DNA of 64,000 nt, taken from Lysinibacillus agricola (GTDB taxonomy: Bacteria > Bacillota > Bacilli > Bacillales_A > Planococcaceae). The notes beneath the pieces were generated by a model, which searched no databases, was not told where the DNA came from, and saw nothing but the letters and a program-made list of their open reading frames with translations. Below, in pieces: positions 24,448 through 32,706 of the stretch. The DNA is taken from positions 1,119,501-1,183,500 of the forward strand of contig NZ_CP067341.1 in the NCBI RefSeq assembly GCF_016638705.1. Reading direction: 5' to 3'. The position numbers were made by a program, and so were the translations under genes. How positions within the stretch are numbered: the first letter of the stretch is position 1; each line of letters starts with the position of its first letter.

Positions 24448-26331
24448 GTGAGCTCATACACACAGAAAAAGGGCTTTGGAGCAACTGTCTGGGACTACAT
24501 TACAACTGTTGACCATAAAAAGTTAGCAGTAATGTATTTATTAGCCGGTACATTGTTCTTCGCTATCGCTGGTTTTGAAGCGTTATTAATGCGTATTCAG
24601 TTAATGAAACCAAATAACGATTTCATATCAGCTGGTTTTTTCAATGAATTATTAACAATGCACGGAACGACAATGTTATTCCTAGCTGCGACTCCATTAC
24701 TATTCGCATTTATGAACATGCTTGTACCATTACAAATTGGTGCGCGTGACGTTGCATTCCCGTTCCTTAACTCTTTAGGGTTCTGGTTATTCTTCCTAGG
24801 TGCAGTATTCCTTCACCTGTCATTCTTTATGGGTGGCGCTCCTGATGCGGGCTGGACTTCTTATGCATCATTATCTTTATATTCTCCAGGACATGGTATT
24901 GACTTCTATGTTCTTGGTTTACAAATATCCGGGGCAGGTACATTAATTTCAGGTCTTAACTTTATCGTTACGATTATTACAATGCGTGCTCCAGGTATGA
25001 CATTCATGCGTATGCCATTATTCACTTGGACTGCGCTTGTATCAAGTGCACTAATCCTATTCGCATTCCCTCCATTAACAATTGGTTTATTAATGATGTT
25101 ATTTGACCGTATGTTCGGTGGTAACTTCTTTGACCATACTATGGGTGGTAACACAATTATTTGGGAACACTTATTCTGGATCTTCGGACACCCAGAGGTT
25201 TATATCTTAGTATTACCAGCATTTGGTTTATTCTCTGAGATCATTCCAGCGTTCTCTCGTAAACGTTTATTCGGATACTCTTCAATGGTATTCGCAACAA
25301 TTTTAATCGGTTTCTTAGGGTTCATGGTTTGGGCTCACCACATGTTTACAGTTGGTCTTGGGCCAACAGCTAACGCAATCTTTGCTGTAGCAACTATGGC
25401 GATTGCCGTACCAACAGGTATGAAAGTATTCAACTGGATCTTAACTATTTGGGGCGGATCTATTAAAGTTACAACACCAATGCTTTATGCACTTGGTTTC
25501 ATCCCGTCATTCGTTGCGGGTGGTGTTACAGGGGTAATGCAAGCATCTGCACCTCTTGACTACCAATTACACGATTCTTACTTTATCGTTGCTCACTTCC
25601 ACTACGTAATCGTTGGTGGTATTGTAACAGCGTTATTTGGTTCAGCACACTTCTACTGGCCAATTTTCTTCAACCGTATGTTAAACGAAACGCTTGGTAA
25701 AATTACGTTCTGGGTATTCTTTATCGGATTCCATTTAACGTTCTTCGTTCAACACTTCTTAGGTTTAATGGGTATGCCACGTCGCGTATTCACTTACATG
25801 GAAGGTCAAGGTTGGGATCAGTTCAACTATATCTCTACAATCGGTGCATTAATGATGGGTGTAGGGGTTATCTTAATGGTAATCAACTGCTTAATGTCAA
25901 TCAAAGGCAAACCAGCAGGTCGCGACCCATGGGGCGATGGACGTACATTAGAATGGTCAATTCCACAACCAATCCCATTCTACAATTTCCGTCAAACACC
26001 ACTTGTTCGTGGTTTAGATCCATGGTGGATTGAAAAACAAGAAGGAAATAAAGAAATGACATTTGCTGAACCAATCGGTGATATTCATATGCCAAACAAC
26101 TCAGCTATCCCATTTGTTATTTCTCTAGGGCTGTTTATCGCGGCATTCGGTGCTCTTTATAATCCAGATGCAGATAAATCGTGGTCAATTTATGTTTTAA
26201 TTGCTGGTCTTGCAATTACATTTGGTGCTATGATTTTCCGTTCTGTTAAGGACGATCACGGCTTCCACTTACACAAAGAAGAAATTCTTGAAATTGAAGA
26301 ACAACTTTACGGCAAAGGGGGAAATAAATAA
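24448..26331 (+). CDS. ctaD: caa3 oxidase subunit I
   Basis: A 627-residue catalytic subunit with low-spin haem a and the haem a3-CuB oxygen-reducing centre. Visible marks: TTVDHKKLAVMYL at the N-terminus, MHGTTM (haem a ligand), the WEHLFWIFGHPEVYILVLP helix with the CuB His and cross-linked Tyr, HHMFTVGLGP, and SYFIVAHFHYV with the haem ligands. Translation is taken from GTG 24448 after GGGAGGT; upstream in-frame sequence to 24430 contains that site. It overlaps ctaE by one base. Confidence 0.95.
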   Translation: MSSYTQKKGFGATVWDYITTVDHKKLAVMYLLAGTLFFAIAGFEALLMRIQLMKPNNDFISAGFFNELLTMHGTTMLFLAATPLLFAFMNMLVPLQIGARDVAFPFLNSLGFWLFFLGAVFLHLSFFMGGAPDAGWTSYASLSLYSPGHGIDFYVLGLQISGAGTLISGLNFIVTIITMRAPGMTFMRMPLFTWTALVSSALILFAFPPLTIGLLMMLFDRMFGGNFFDHTMGGNTIIWEHLFWIFGHPEVYILVLPAFGLFSEIIPAFSRKRLFGYSSMVFATILIGFLGFMVWAHHMFTVGLGPTANAIFAVATMAIAVPTGMKVFNWILTIWGGSIKVTTPMLYALGFIPSFVAGGVTGVMQASAPLDYQLHDSYFIVAHFHYVIVGGIVTALFGSAHFYWPIFFNRMLNETLGKITFWVFFIGFHLTFFVQHFLGLMGMPRRVFTYMEGQGWDQFNYISTIGALMMGVGVILMVINCLMSIKGKPAGRDPWGDGRTLEWSIPQPIPFYNFRQTPLVRGLDPWWIEKQEGNKEMTFAEPIGDIHMPNNSAIPFVISLGLFIAAFGALYNPDADKSWSIYVLIAGLAITFGAMIFRSVKDDHGFHLHKEEILEIEEQLYGKGGNK

Positions 26332-26957
26332 TGGATTTCAATACTAAATTTACTCCTCATACTTGGCCAGATCATCCTGAACAAGCTACGATGGAAGGGA
26401 AAAATAAAGTTGTTGGTTTCTGGATTTTCCTTGCCTGTGAAGTTGTACTTTTCGCAAGTTTATTCGCTACTTACTTAGCGCTTAAGAACAAAGGGCCTGC
26501 TGGCATGGAGTTCACAACACAAGATTTATTTGAATTACCATTAGCATTTGCTATGACGATGTTACTTTTAACATCTTCACTAACTTCAGTTTATGCAATT
26601 TACCATATGCGTAACTTTAACTTTAAAGGAATGCAAACATGGTTAGCGATTACATTAGTTTTAGGTCTTGGATTCTTAGCTCTTGAAATCTATGAGTTTA
26701 ATCACTATGTAGGCCTTGGTTTCACATTTAACCAATCTGCGTTCGCAACTGCGTTTTATTCATTAGTTGGTACACATGGTTTCCACGTAACTTTAGGTCT
26801 TGTGTGGATTGCTACGTTAATGCTTCGTAATGCTAAACGTGGTCTTAACTTATACAATGCGCCTAAATTCTTCGTGGCTGCTTTATACTGGCACTTTATC
26901 GACGTAGTTTGGGTATTCATCTTTACAGTAGTATACTTGATGGGAGTGATCGGATAA
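26331..26957 (+). CDS. ctaE: caa3 oxidase subunit III
   Basis: A 208-residue subunit with five transmembrane helices, shorter than mitochondrial-type subunit III as usual for Bacillus. Marks: FWIFLACEVVLFASLFATYL, GTHGFHVTLGLVWI and LYWHFIDVVWVFIFTVVYL. Its ATG shares an A with the ctaD stop (TAATG), indicating translational coupling. It stabilises the catalytic core. Confidence 0.95.
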   Translation: MDFNTKFTPHTWPDHPEQATMEGKNKVVGFWIFLACEVVLFASLFATYLALKNKGPAGMEFTTQDLFELPLAFAMTMLLLTSSLTSVYAIYHMRNFNFKGMQTWLAITLVLGLGFLALEIYEFNHYVGLGFTFNQSAFATAFYSLVGTHGFHVTLGLVWIATLMLRNAKRGLNLYNAPKFFVAALYWHFIDVVWVFIFTVVYLMGVIG

Positions 26958-26958
26958 T

Positions 26959-27303
26959 ATGTCTTCACACGATACACCTATAGTTGCTAAGTCTCAGGCA
27001 CAATACGAGTATGATCGTCATCATAATGCCGTTCATATGCGTAAACAAGTAATCAACTTTGCGATTATGATTTTCTTTACGTTTATCGCATTCGCTGTAG
27101 TTGCAGCTGATTTTTCTAAATACTTAATATTACCGCTCATTTTATTGCTTGCTGGTGTTCAAGTTGTTCTTCAACTTTACGCTTTCATGCACTTAGAAGA
27201 CAAAAAAACACACTTCGGTGGTGTAATTGGCTTCTTCATGTGGATGGGAATATTAATCGCATTTACATTCTTCTTAGCATTTTTAACAATTATTTGGTGG
27301 TAA
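26959..27303 (+). CDS. ctaF: caa3 oxidase subunit IV
   Basis: A 114-residue small subunit with three transmembrane helices. It contains the family region QVVLQLYAFMHLEDKKTHF. It starts 1 nt after the ctaE stop and closes the ctaBCDEF operon before a strong terminator. Confidence 0.92.
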   Translation: MSSHDTPIVAKSQAQYEYDRHHNAVHMRKQVINFAIMIFFTFIAFAVVAADFSKYLILPLILLLAGVQVVLQLYAFMHLEDKKTHFGGVIGFFMWMGILIAFTFFLAFLTIIWW

Positions 27304-27308
27304 TCACC

Positions 27309-27348
27309 AAAAAAGCACGTTCTCTACTTTATGTAGGAACGTGCTTTT
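27309..27348 (+). terminator. Terminator after ctaF
   Basis: AAAAAAGCACGTTC with CTAC pairs with GTAG and GAACGTGCTTTT. Confidence 0.85.
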
Positions 27349-27413
27349 CTTTTTGGGTTCTGTTCACGATTTAGTGATGAGCTGGTAAGAATTAATATAA
27401 TTCATGTGAGTGT

Positions 27414-27488
27414 GATTTTCGTTCCGACTGGGAGACATAATAAAGTAAAAGGATTCACATACAGTTTTGTGTGTGAGTCCTTTTTTGC
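27414..27488. repeat. Left-half element plus hairpin, copy B
   Basis: GATTTTCGTTCCGACTGGG begins the stretch, then a hairpin AAAAGGATTCACATA / TGTGTGAGTCCTTTTTT. The same unit precedes the array at 43.86 kb. The hairpin has the form of a terminator. Confidence 0.65.
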
Positions 27489-27490
27489 TC

Positions 27491-27640
27491 TTTGGAAGGT
27501 GGATGTCGATAAATTTCAGAAGTTGGGTGATAAAACGTGAAAGTTAGTCGATAAAATTTAAAAGTTGGGCGATAATTCCTGAAAGTGATCCGATAAAACT
27601 AAAAGTTGGATGACATTTTGTTAAAACGTATGTCATGTGA
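27491..27640. repeat. GTCGATAAAA tandem array, 5 units
   Basis: Same array as 13791-13983 and 43860-44010, including the flanks TTTGGAAGGTGGATGTCGAT and CATTTTGTTAAAACGTATG, with five units of 20-22 nt. Confidence 0.8.
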
Positions 27641-27644
27641 ATCA

Positions 27645-27703
27645 GTTGATTTTCGTTCCGACTGGACGCCCCCAGGAAACGCCCAGTCGGAACGGAAATC
27701 AAC
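27645..27703. repeat. Minimal GTTGATT/AATCAAC hairpin element
   Basis: Arms 27645-27668 and 27680-27703 are inverted repeats matching at 22 of 24 positions, with an 11-nt loop (CCCCCAGGAAA). This looks like the shortest form of the element family, without GCGAAAGCG modules. Confidence 0.75.
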
Positions 27704-27902
27704 CCCACACTTTGCTGATGAGCCACGCGAAATAAGATACTTTTCATGTGGTGATTTATCGTTTTTAACATTTTTTCAATAGGTGCCCTAGCTCGTTCGA
27801 GTAATATAATGTGGATAGTCATTTGTTCACCTTTCGTTCATTGCAGAATGTTTGTAAGCGTTCTATAATAGGAGTACTGAAGTTTAAAGGAGTGCGTTCT
27901 GT
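27704..27902. other. Gap upstream of ctaG
   Basis: No gene is visible. The ctaG promoter presumably lies in the last 80 nt, where TTCTATAATAGG offers a -10-like TATAAT. Confidence 0.35.
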
Positions 27903-28832
27903 ATGCCACTTAGTATATTTGGTTTCCAAGCTTTATGGAGCCCTTACCTAATAGGGGTTCTTGTTTTCATAACAGTCATCTATTTTTTAGTCACAACAAA
28001 GTGGCGCAAGGATTTTAAAGTAAGTGAGCCTTTGAAAAAGGGCGAGGCGATTTATTTTGTCTTAGCAATGGTAACGATATATATTATTAAAGGATCTCCA
28101 ATAGATTTAATGGCGCACATTATGTTTACGATGCATATGGTGCAAATGGCAATTTTGTTGTTACTTGTACCGATTTTCTTAATAAAGGGGATTCCTTGGT
28201 GGGTATGGAAAGTTGCGATTGAAGCACCGGTTGTTAGAACTTTATTTAAAGTTTTGACATTACCTGTCGTTGCGATATTTGTGTTTATTGGTTTATTTTC
28301 TTTCTACCATTTACCTGCAGTATTAGATTACATTAAATTAAACGAAACTTTACATGGTACATATACTTTTGTATTATTTGTTTCAGCTGTTTTAATGTAC
28401 TGGCCTTTAATTCAAAAAATGCCTGATAGTCCGCAAATGAAACCCTTGTATAAATTAGCCTACATCATTGCTAATGCGGTATTAATTACACCTGCGTGTG
28501 CATTAATTATTTTTGCACCAAACGCTATGTATGAAACATATACAAATGGTGATGCATGGCTTAAGGCGATGGAACTTTGTGTACCAGTTTCTACATTATC
28601 TAGTTTATCTCTTTCAGGACCAGAGCTCTTCACAGATATGAAACCTGTTGCCGATCAACAACTAGGCGGCGTTTTAATGAAGATTTTACAAGAGATTATT
28701 TTTGGTGTATTACTTGGATCAATCTTTATTAATTGGTATCGTTCAGAGCAAAAGGATCCCGATAAAATTACTGCTGATGCGTTAAAAGAACATCAAAAGA
28801 AATGGGAAAGCCAACAGCAACATCAATTGTAA
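27903..28832 (+). CDS. ctaG: Cytochrome oxidase assembly factor CtaG (Caa3_CtaG)
   Basis: A 309-residue membrane protein with seven or so transmembrane helices, of the Caa3_CtaG family needed for active caa3 oxidase, probably in CuB insertion. Visible: HIMFTMHMVQMAILLLLVPIFLIKG and the His/Met-rich helices typical of copper handling. It is unrelated to the Cox11-type CtaG. ATG 27903 follows AAAGGAG. yozB follows after 34 nt. Confidence 0.92.
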   Translation: MPLSIFGFQALWSPYLIGVLVFITVIYFLVTTKWRKDFKVSEPLKKGEAIYFVLAMVTIYIIKGSPIDLMAHIMFTMHMVQMAILLLLVPIFLIKGIPWWVWKVAIEAPVVRTLFKVLTLPVVAIFVFIGLFSFYHLPAVLDYIKLNETLHGTYTFVLFVSAVLMYWPLIQKMPDSPQMKPLYKLAYIIANAVLITPACALIIFAPNAMYETYTNGDAWLKAMELCVPVSTLSSLSLSGPELFTDMKPVADQQLGGVLMKILQEIIFGVLLGSIFINWYRSEQKDPDKITADALKEHQKKWESQQQHQL

Positions 28833-28866
28833 AAATAGAAATTTACTTTGTTAAGGGGTTTTGTGA

Positions 28867-29328
28867 ATGGAATTGCAAATTTTGCCTACTATAAGTACAT
28901 CATTCATCGTTATTAGTGCTGTACTTGTAGCTATTGGTTGGGGCTTAATTGTAAAAAGAAAAGTAGAAGCACATAAAAAAGTAATGCTTGCAGCAGGCGT
29001 TGCAGCACTTATCTTCTTTATCATTTATGCTTCACGTACAGTCTTTATTGGTAACACAGCGTTTGGTGGCGGAGAAAATATAAAACCATATTATACGTTC
29101 TTCTTAATTTTCCATATTACGCTTGCAACAACTGGAGCAGTATTTGGTATTGTTAGTATTATTTCTGGTTTGAAGACTAATATCAAGCTTCACCGTCGTA
29201 TTGGACCGATTACAAGTATTATTTGGTTCTTCGTAGCTATTACTGGGGTTTTAGTATACTTATTACTATATATTTTATTTGAACCAGGTGAAACTACATC
29301 TGTCATTAAAGCTATTTTAGGTTTTTAA
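28867..29328 (+). CDS. yozB: DUF420 membrane protein YozB
   Basis: A 153-residue protein with four transmembrane helices and several conserved His residues (KVEAHKKVML, IFHITLATTGAVFG, KLHRRIGPIT), as in the DUF420/YozB family. Often found beside haem-copper oxidase genes, so a role in oxidase assembly is likely but unproven. Co-directional with ctaG at a 34-nt spacing. Confidence 0.85.
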   Translation: MELQILPTISTSFIVISAVLVAIGWGLIVKRKVEAHKKVMLAAGVAALIFFIIYASRTVFIGNTAFGGGENIKPYYTFFLIFHITLATTGAVFGIVSIISGLKTNIKLHRRIGPITSIIWFFVAITGVLVYLLLYILFEPGETTSVIKAILGF

Positions 29329-29364
29329 CTTCTTCAGCAAATGAATGCGGTTTTAAGTCACTTT

Positions 29365-29432
29365 TCAGAGGTGTCCAAACATCCGCTGAAAGAAGCCGAT
29401 TCCGGACGTAATTATGCCGAGACATAATTAAT
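29365..29432 (+). repeat. Short form of the 14.2-kb RNA element, without modules
   Basis: TTTCAGAGGTGTCCAAACAT.CCGCTGAAA is followed at once by AAGCCGATTCCGGACGTAATTATGCCGAGACATAATTAATTA. These are the two ends of the 14244-14567 element joined without its roughly 240-nt three-module core. The first hairpin is imperfect here. Confidence 0.6.
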
Positions 29433-29433
29433 T

Positions 29434-29477
29434 AAAAAAATCTCCCTCCTTATTCTTGAGAAGGTGGGAGATTTTTT
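29434..29477. terminator. Bidirectional terminator yozB / YtvI-like gene
   Basis: AAAAAAATCTCCC pairs with GGGAGATTTTTT, with a further CTCCTT/AAGG inner pairing; it overlaps the 3' end of the minus-strand gene. Confidence 0.7.
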
Positions 29478-30514
29478 ATGGATGTTTGATTAAATAGAGA
29501 AAGAACAACGACAACGAGTAAAGGGCCGATTAAAATACCAAGAAACCCAAATACTTTAAAACCGATAAACATTGCAATAAAGGTTGTTAGTGAAGAAAGT
29601 CCAATTTTATTTCCGATAACTCTAGGCTCAATCATACGTCGAACTAAAAATTGTACGATTGTTAGTGCGACTAGAACAACAGCAAAGATATAATCACCTG
29701 TAAAGACTTTGTATATCGCCCAAGGGATAAGCAAAATAAATGAATCTAAAAAAGGAATGAAATCTAAAATAACTAATAAGAGTGCTAAAATTAGTGGGAA
29801 TGGTGTTTTAAGTAAAAAAAAGGTTCCAAATGCTATAGCAAAAATGCAAATACCAACTAAAAATTGTGCTTTCATAAAACCAAATAAAGCAAGTTTCACA
29901 CGTTGTCCAATAAATAGTAATTTTTGATGGTAGTGAAAGGGAATAGGCGCTAAGATTTTACGATTGATAGTTGGCAATTCTAAAAGAAGCATATATAACA
30001 CAATCCAATAAACAAAAATATCAAACAATCGTGAAGGTATATGCGTAAGTAATGATGACCAAACATTCACATTTGTTAAAGAAAGTGCGAATTTTTCGAT
30101 TGAAGATAGAGCCCGTGCTATCGTAAGTTGAATTTGTATAACAAGATCTAAGGGTAAATGATACGTATAGTTGGAAAGCTTGGATTGTATTTGAATCCAC
30201 AGTGCTGACAGCTGATTGAGGTACTCTGGAATATGGATGATAAATGTTGAAAATTGTTTCCAGCTTATAAATATAACGAGAATACATAATAGTAAAGTTA
30301 TACTTGAAAAGAACATAAAGAAAATGGATGCGACTATTTTGCGTTTTTTTCGGAACCGTTTACTGATTCGTGTGATGACAGGTTCCAATAGTAATGCAGT
30401 TACGTAGGCAAGTAGTATTGGTAATGACAAGGATATAAACCAGAAAATAGCAATTCCGATAGCTATTACGATTATTGGATGTCGAAAAAAGGGCCGTTTG
30501 AAAAATTGTAACAT
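29450..30514 (-). CDS. AI-2E family transporter (YtvI-like permease)
   Basis: A 354-residue membrane protein of the AI-2E/PurR-type permease family. Marks are an N-terminal pair of helices, a variable soluble segment (about residues 90-170), then GFMKAQFLVGICIFAIAFGTFFLLKTPFPLILALLLVILDFIPFLDSF and RRMIEPRVIGNKIGLSSLTTFIAMFIGFKVFGFLGILIGP as family landmark regions (both spanning conserved helices). Bacillus paralogues such as YtvI are sporulation-linked; others export small molecules. Function here is not assignable. Confidence 0.75.
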   Translation of the reverse strand: MLQFFKRPFFRHPIIVIAIGIAIFWFISLSLPILLAYVTALLLEPVITRISKRFRKKRKIVASIFFMFFSSITLLLCILVIFISWKQFSTFIIHIPEYLNQLSALWIQIQSKLSNYTYHLPLDLVIQIQLTIARALSSIEKFALSLTNVNVWSSLLTHIPSRLFDIFVYWIVLYMLLLELPTINRKILAPIPFHYHQKLLFIGQRVKLALFGFMKAQFLVGICIFAIAFGTFFLLKTPFPLILALLLVILDFIPFLDSFILLIPWAIYKVFTGDYIFAVVLVALTIVQFLVRRMIEPRVIGNKIGLSSLTTFIAMFIGFKVFGFLGILIGPLLVVVVLSLFNQTSIKNLPPSQE

Positions 30515-30582
30515 TTATCTCACCTACATCATGTAAAAGATATAGTTAGTATGAGAAGAAATAATATTTTTACTCAAAATAA

Positions 30583-30606
30583 AAAAGACTGGACCACCAG
30601 TCTTTT
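30583..30606 (-). terminator. Terminator after ylbA
   Basis: AAAAGACTGG pairs with CCAGTCTTTT across ACCA; the minus strand continues into a T-run, serving ylbA. Confidence 0.75.
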
Positions 30607-30741
30607 CAGATATAGCTATTGCACTGCACGCTGTTGCCAACTTTATGTTAACTCTGTCCTGTCAACGTATAACAGATAAATGATAAAAAATGATTTCAAT
30701 GTTTAATTGACAAGCATGCACCGTGAATTAACTATCTAAAA

Positions 30742-31107
30742 TTACGCATGAATTTCAAAAGCTTGTAAGTCTAATTTAACCTTTTTTAAGATTTCTTCAC
30801 ATTTTTTTACAAGATGTGCTGGGAAAACTTCGTCATCTCCATACTCAACACCATGTGGATAGTAGTACTTACCAAGTGCTGGTTTCATTAATGTTAAGAT
30901 TGCATCGTGAGCACCAACATCACCAGATTTTGCATATGCAAATACACGTAGATAGTAACGTCCCTCACGAGTATCGAAACGCTTATCAAATGTCATACGT
31001 TCGTAGTCCCAGCCGCCATCACATTCTAAACCATTTTTTTTCATGACGCTTACAATAAGTTCTTGATCAGCTGTTAAATTTTCAAGGTTAGTATTTTCAA
31101 AATACAT
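30742..31107 (-). CDS. ylbA: YugN-like family protein YlbA
   Basis: A 121-residue soluble protein of the YugN-like family, function unknown. It has the characteristic GGWDYERMTFDKRFDT, YYLRVFAYAKSGDVG and KYYYPHGVEYGDDEVFP segments. It is divergent from ylbC, as ylbA is near the cta genes in B. subtilis. AAAGGAGG precedes the ATG. Confidence 0.75.
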   Translation of the reverse strand: MYFENTNLENLTADQELIVSVMKKNGLECDGGWDYERMTFDKRFDTREGRYYLRVFAYAKSGDVGAHDAILTLMKPALGKYYYPHGVEYGDDEVFPAHLVKKCEEILKKVKLDLQAFEIHA

Positions 31108-31256
31108 CTATAATCCTCCTTTAGGTTCTCGTACAAAGTATACGCTCATTTTTATAATAGAGCATATTCGACATTGTTGCAATGACAACATTGTGTCAAC
31201 CCAATTACAATTGATATAATAACTTACAGAATAATGGTGATGAAAAGGAGTCATGT

Positions 31257-32378
31257 ATGAAAGCTTTATTTCGCATTTTTATGGCATGTGCTGCAATTGC
31301 GTTGATTGGCTTTATGTTTTTTAATACACCACGGGAAAACGAGCCACTAAAAGGCCCGAATGCCAATTCAAATATTATTCCCAAAACCGAGTTAAAGCAG
31401 CCTGAAATGGGAGCAACGACACGTCCAAAAAGTGGGATGTCGACATTAATCGGTCAAGAAGCTAAGGTGGTTTTGGAGAAATATGGTGAACCAGTACGCA
31501 AGGAACCATCCTCCTATGGATATGATTGGTGGATCTATAATACCAGATCTTCTACATTTTTCATGGTAGGCGTTGACAATAATGTTGTGACACAAGTTTA
31601 CATTGCTGGCGAAGATTTGGATGCATCTCCTTTTAAGGTTGGTCAGAAGCGCGATGACATATACCGAATGACAATTATTGATTATGAAGTAACTGCGAAT
31701 GTAGGTGAAAATATTTTCATTTTCTCAATGAGTGAAGAAGATATGCAAACACGATTGCTTGTAAAATTCGATGGGCTTTTTGCACAACTCTATATAGATA
31801 GAGAAACGAGTGAGCTACAAGGAATACGTTTTACTAATAGTGAAACGCTAGTTCTTCATCAACCGTATGAAATGACCTATCAAGGAGAGCTTGTTACATC
31901 AACACCGCCGTCTTCCTTTTTACAGCAGGAAATCAATGTAGCGAATGCTGCGCAGCTTGACGATTTAATAAATGTAACAAGGGTTTATCATGATTTACCT
32001 GCATTAGAAATTGATGAATCAATAGAGGAAGTTGCAAAAATGCATAGTGAAGATATGAAGGTTCAAAATTTTCTTGGACATGAATCACCAACAAATGGAG
32101 ATTTAAAAAAGAGATTAGAAACACAGGGAATCGAATATAGTGAGGCGAATGAAAATCTTGCGACTGATTATTTTGATGCTATCGAAGCAATGCATGGCTG
32201 GCTCAATTCACCTGAGCATCGAAAAGTTATCTTAAATGATAAATATACTACAGTTGGATCTGGAGTATTTTTAAACTATTATACGCAAATATTCTTAGAA
32301 CCTTCTTCTCAGAAACTGGATAGTGAGAATAAGGACTCTGAGGAACCGGAAGAAAATATTGATGAATCATCACCATGA
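31257..32378 (+). CDS. ylbC: CAP-domain protein YlbC
   Basis: A 373-residue secreted or membrane-anchored protein: an N-terminal hydrophobic segment (residues about 4-22), a CAP-associated N-terminal domain (about 65-190), and a C-terminal CAP/SCP domain with VARMHSEDM-like helix (EVAKMHSEDMKVQNFLGHESP), GIEYSEANENLA and HGWLNSPEHRKVILN. The acidic C-terminal tail (about 25 residues) is unusual. Relatives include sporulation-linked YlbC and YkwD; biochemical role unknown. Confidence 0.85.
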   Translation: MKALFRIFMACAAIALIGFMFFNTPRENEPLKGPNANSNIIPKTELKQPEMGATTRPKSGMSTLIGQEAKVVLEKYGEPVRKEPSSYGYDWWIYNTRSSTFFMVGVDNNVVTQVYIAGEDLDASPFKVGQKRDDIYRMTIIDYEVTANVGENIFIFSMSEEDMQTRLLVKFDGLFAQLYIDRETSELQGIRFTNSETLVLHQPYEMTYQGELVTSTPPSSFLQQEINVANAAQLDDLINVTRVYHDLPALEIDESIEEVAKMHSEDMKVQNFLGHESPTNGDLKKRLETQGIEYSEANENLATDYFDAIEAMHGWLNSPEHRKVILNDKYTTVGSGVFLNYYTQIFLEPSSQKLDSENKDSEEPEENIDESSP

Positions 32379-32384
32379 AATTTT

Positions 32385-32413
32385 AATCAGTGGGGTTTTC
32401 TTCCCCGCTGATT
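32385..32413 (+). terminator. Terminator after ylbC
   Basis: AATCAGTGGGG pairs with CCCCGCTGATT; the T-run is short. Confidence 0.55.
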
Positions 32414-32525
32414 GTTAGTCTTCATCAATCGAGCTTTTACAGGTAGGTAATCTCTTCTTTGCTTTCGCTGAATTTTGAGGTGGGAATCGTAACGCTCGTT
32501 AATACGGGATAAAATAGAAATCTGA

Positions 32526-32570
32526 GACTGAAGGTAAACTTGGCGAAATCAAGTTTATCTTCAGTCTTTT
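32526..32570 (+). terminator. Second hairpin between ylbC and murE
   Basis: GACTGAAGGTAAACTTG pairs with CAAGTTTATCTTCAGTC and is followed by TTTT. No gene lies directly upstream; the 110 nt between the two hairpins show nothing recognisable. It would insulate murE from ylbC transcription. Confidence 0.65.
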
Positions 32571-32654
32571 CATTTTCTAAAATCTTATGCTTTTGCGAAA
32601 AAAGATGAGCAGCGGTGTAGACCACTATAACATAGAGCATCTACATTTTTCGTA

Positions 32655-32682
32655 ACACCGTTACATTCGCCGTCATATGATA
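32655..32682 (+). promoter_or_regulatory. Candidate sigma-K/sigma-E promoter for murE
   Basis: CATATGATA (32674-32682) fits the sigma-K -10 pattern CATANNNTA, and AC lies exactly 17 nt before it, the sigma-K -35 core spacing. The first eight bases also resemble a sigma-E -10. No good SigA promoter is visible in the leader. Short consensus, so chance is possible. Confidence 0.4.
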
Positions 32683-32706
32683 GAGAACTGAAAGGGGGAA
32701 TGAAGC

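Noticed and set aside
24906..25154. Antisense frames within ctaD, typA, pyc and other long genes
   Set aside because: They are shadows of strongly conserved coding sequence on the other strand, without ribosome sites.
27544..27822. 92-codon minus-strand frame
   Set aside because: It overlaps the GTCGATAAAA array and the minimal hairpin; no homologous look and no ribosome site.
32437..32640. 67-codon minus-strand frame between ylbC and murE
   Set aside because: It runs through a strong hairpin at 32526-32570, with no ribosome site and no recognisable product.
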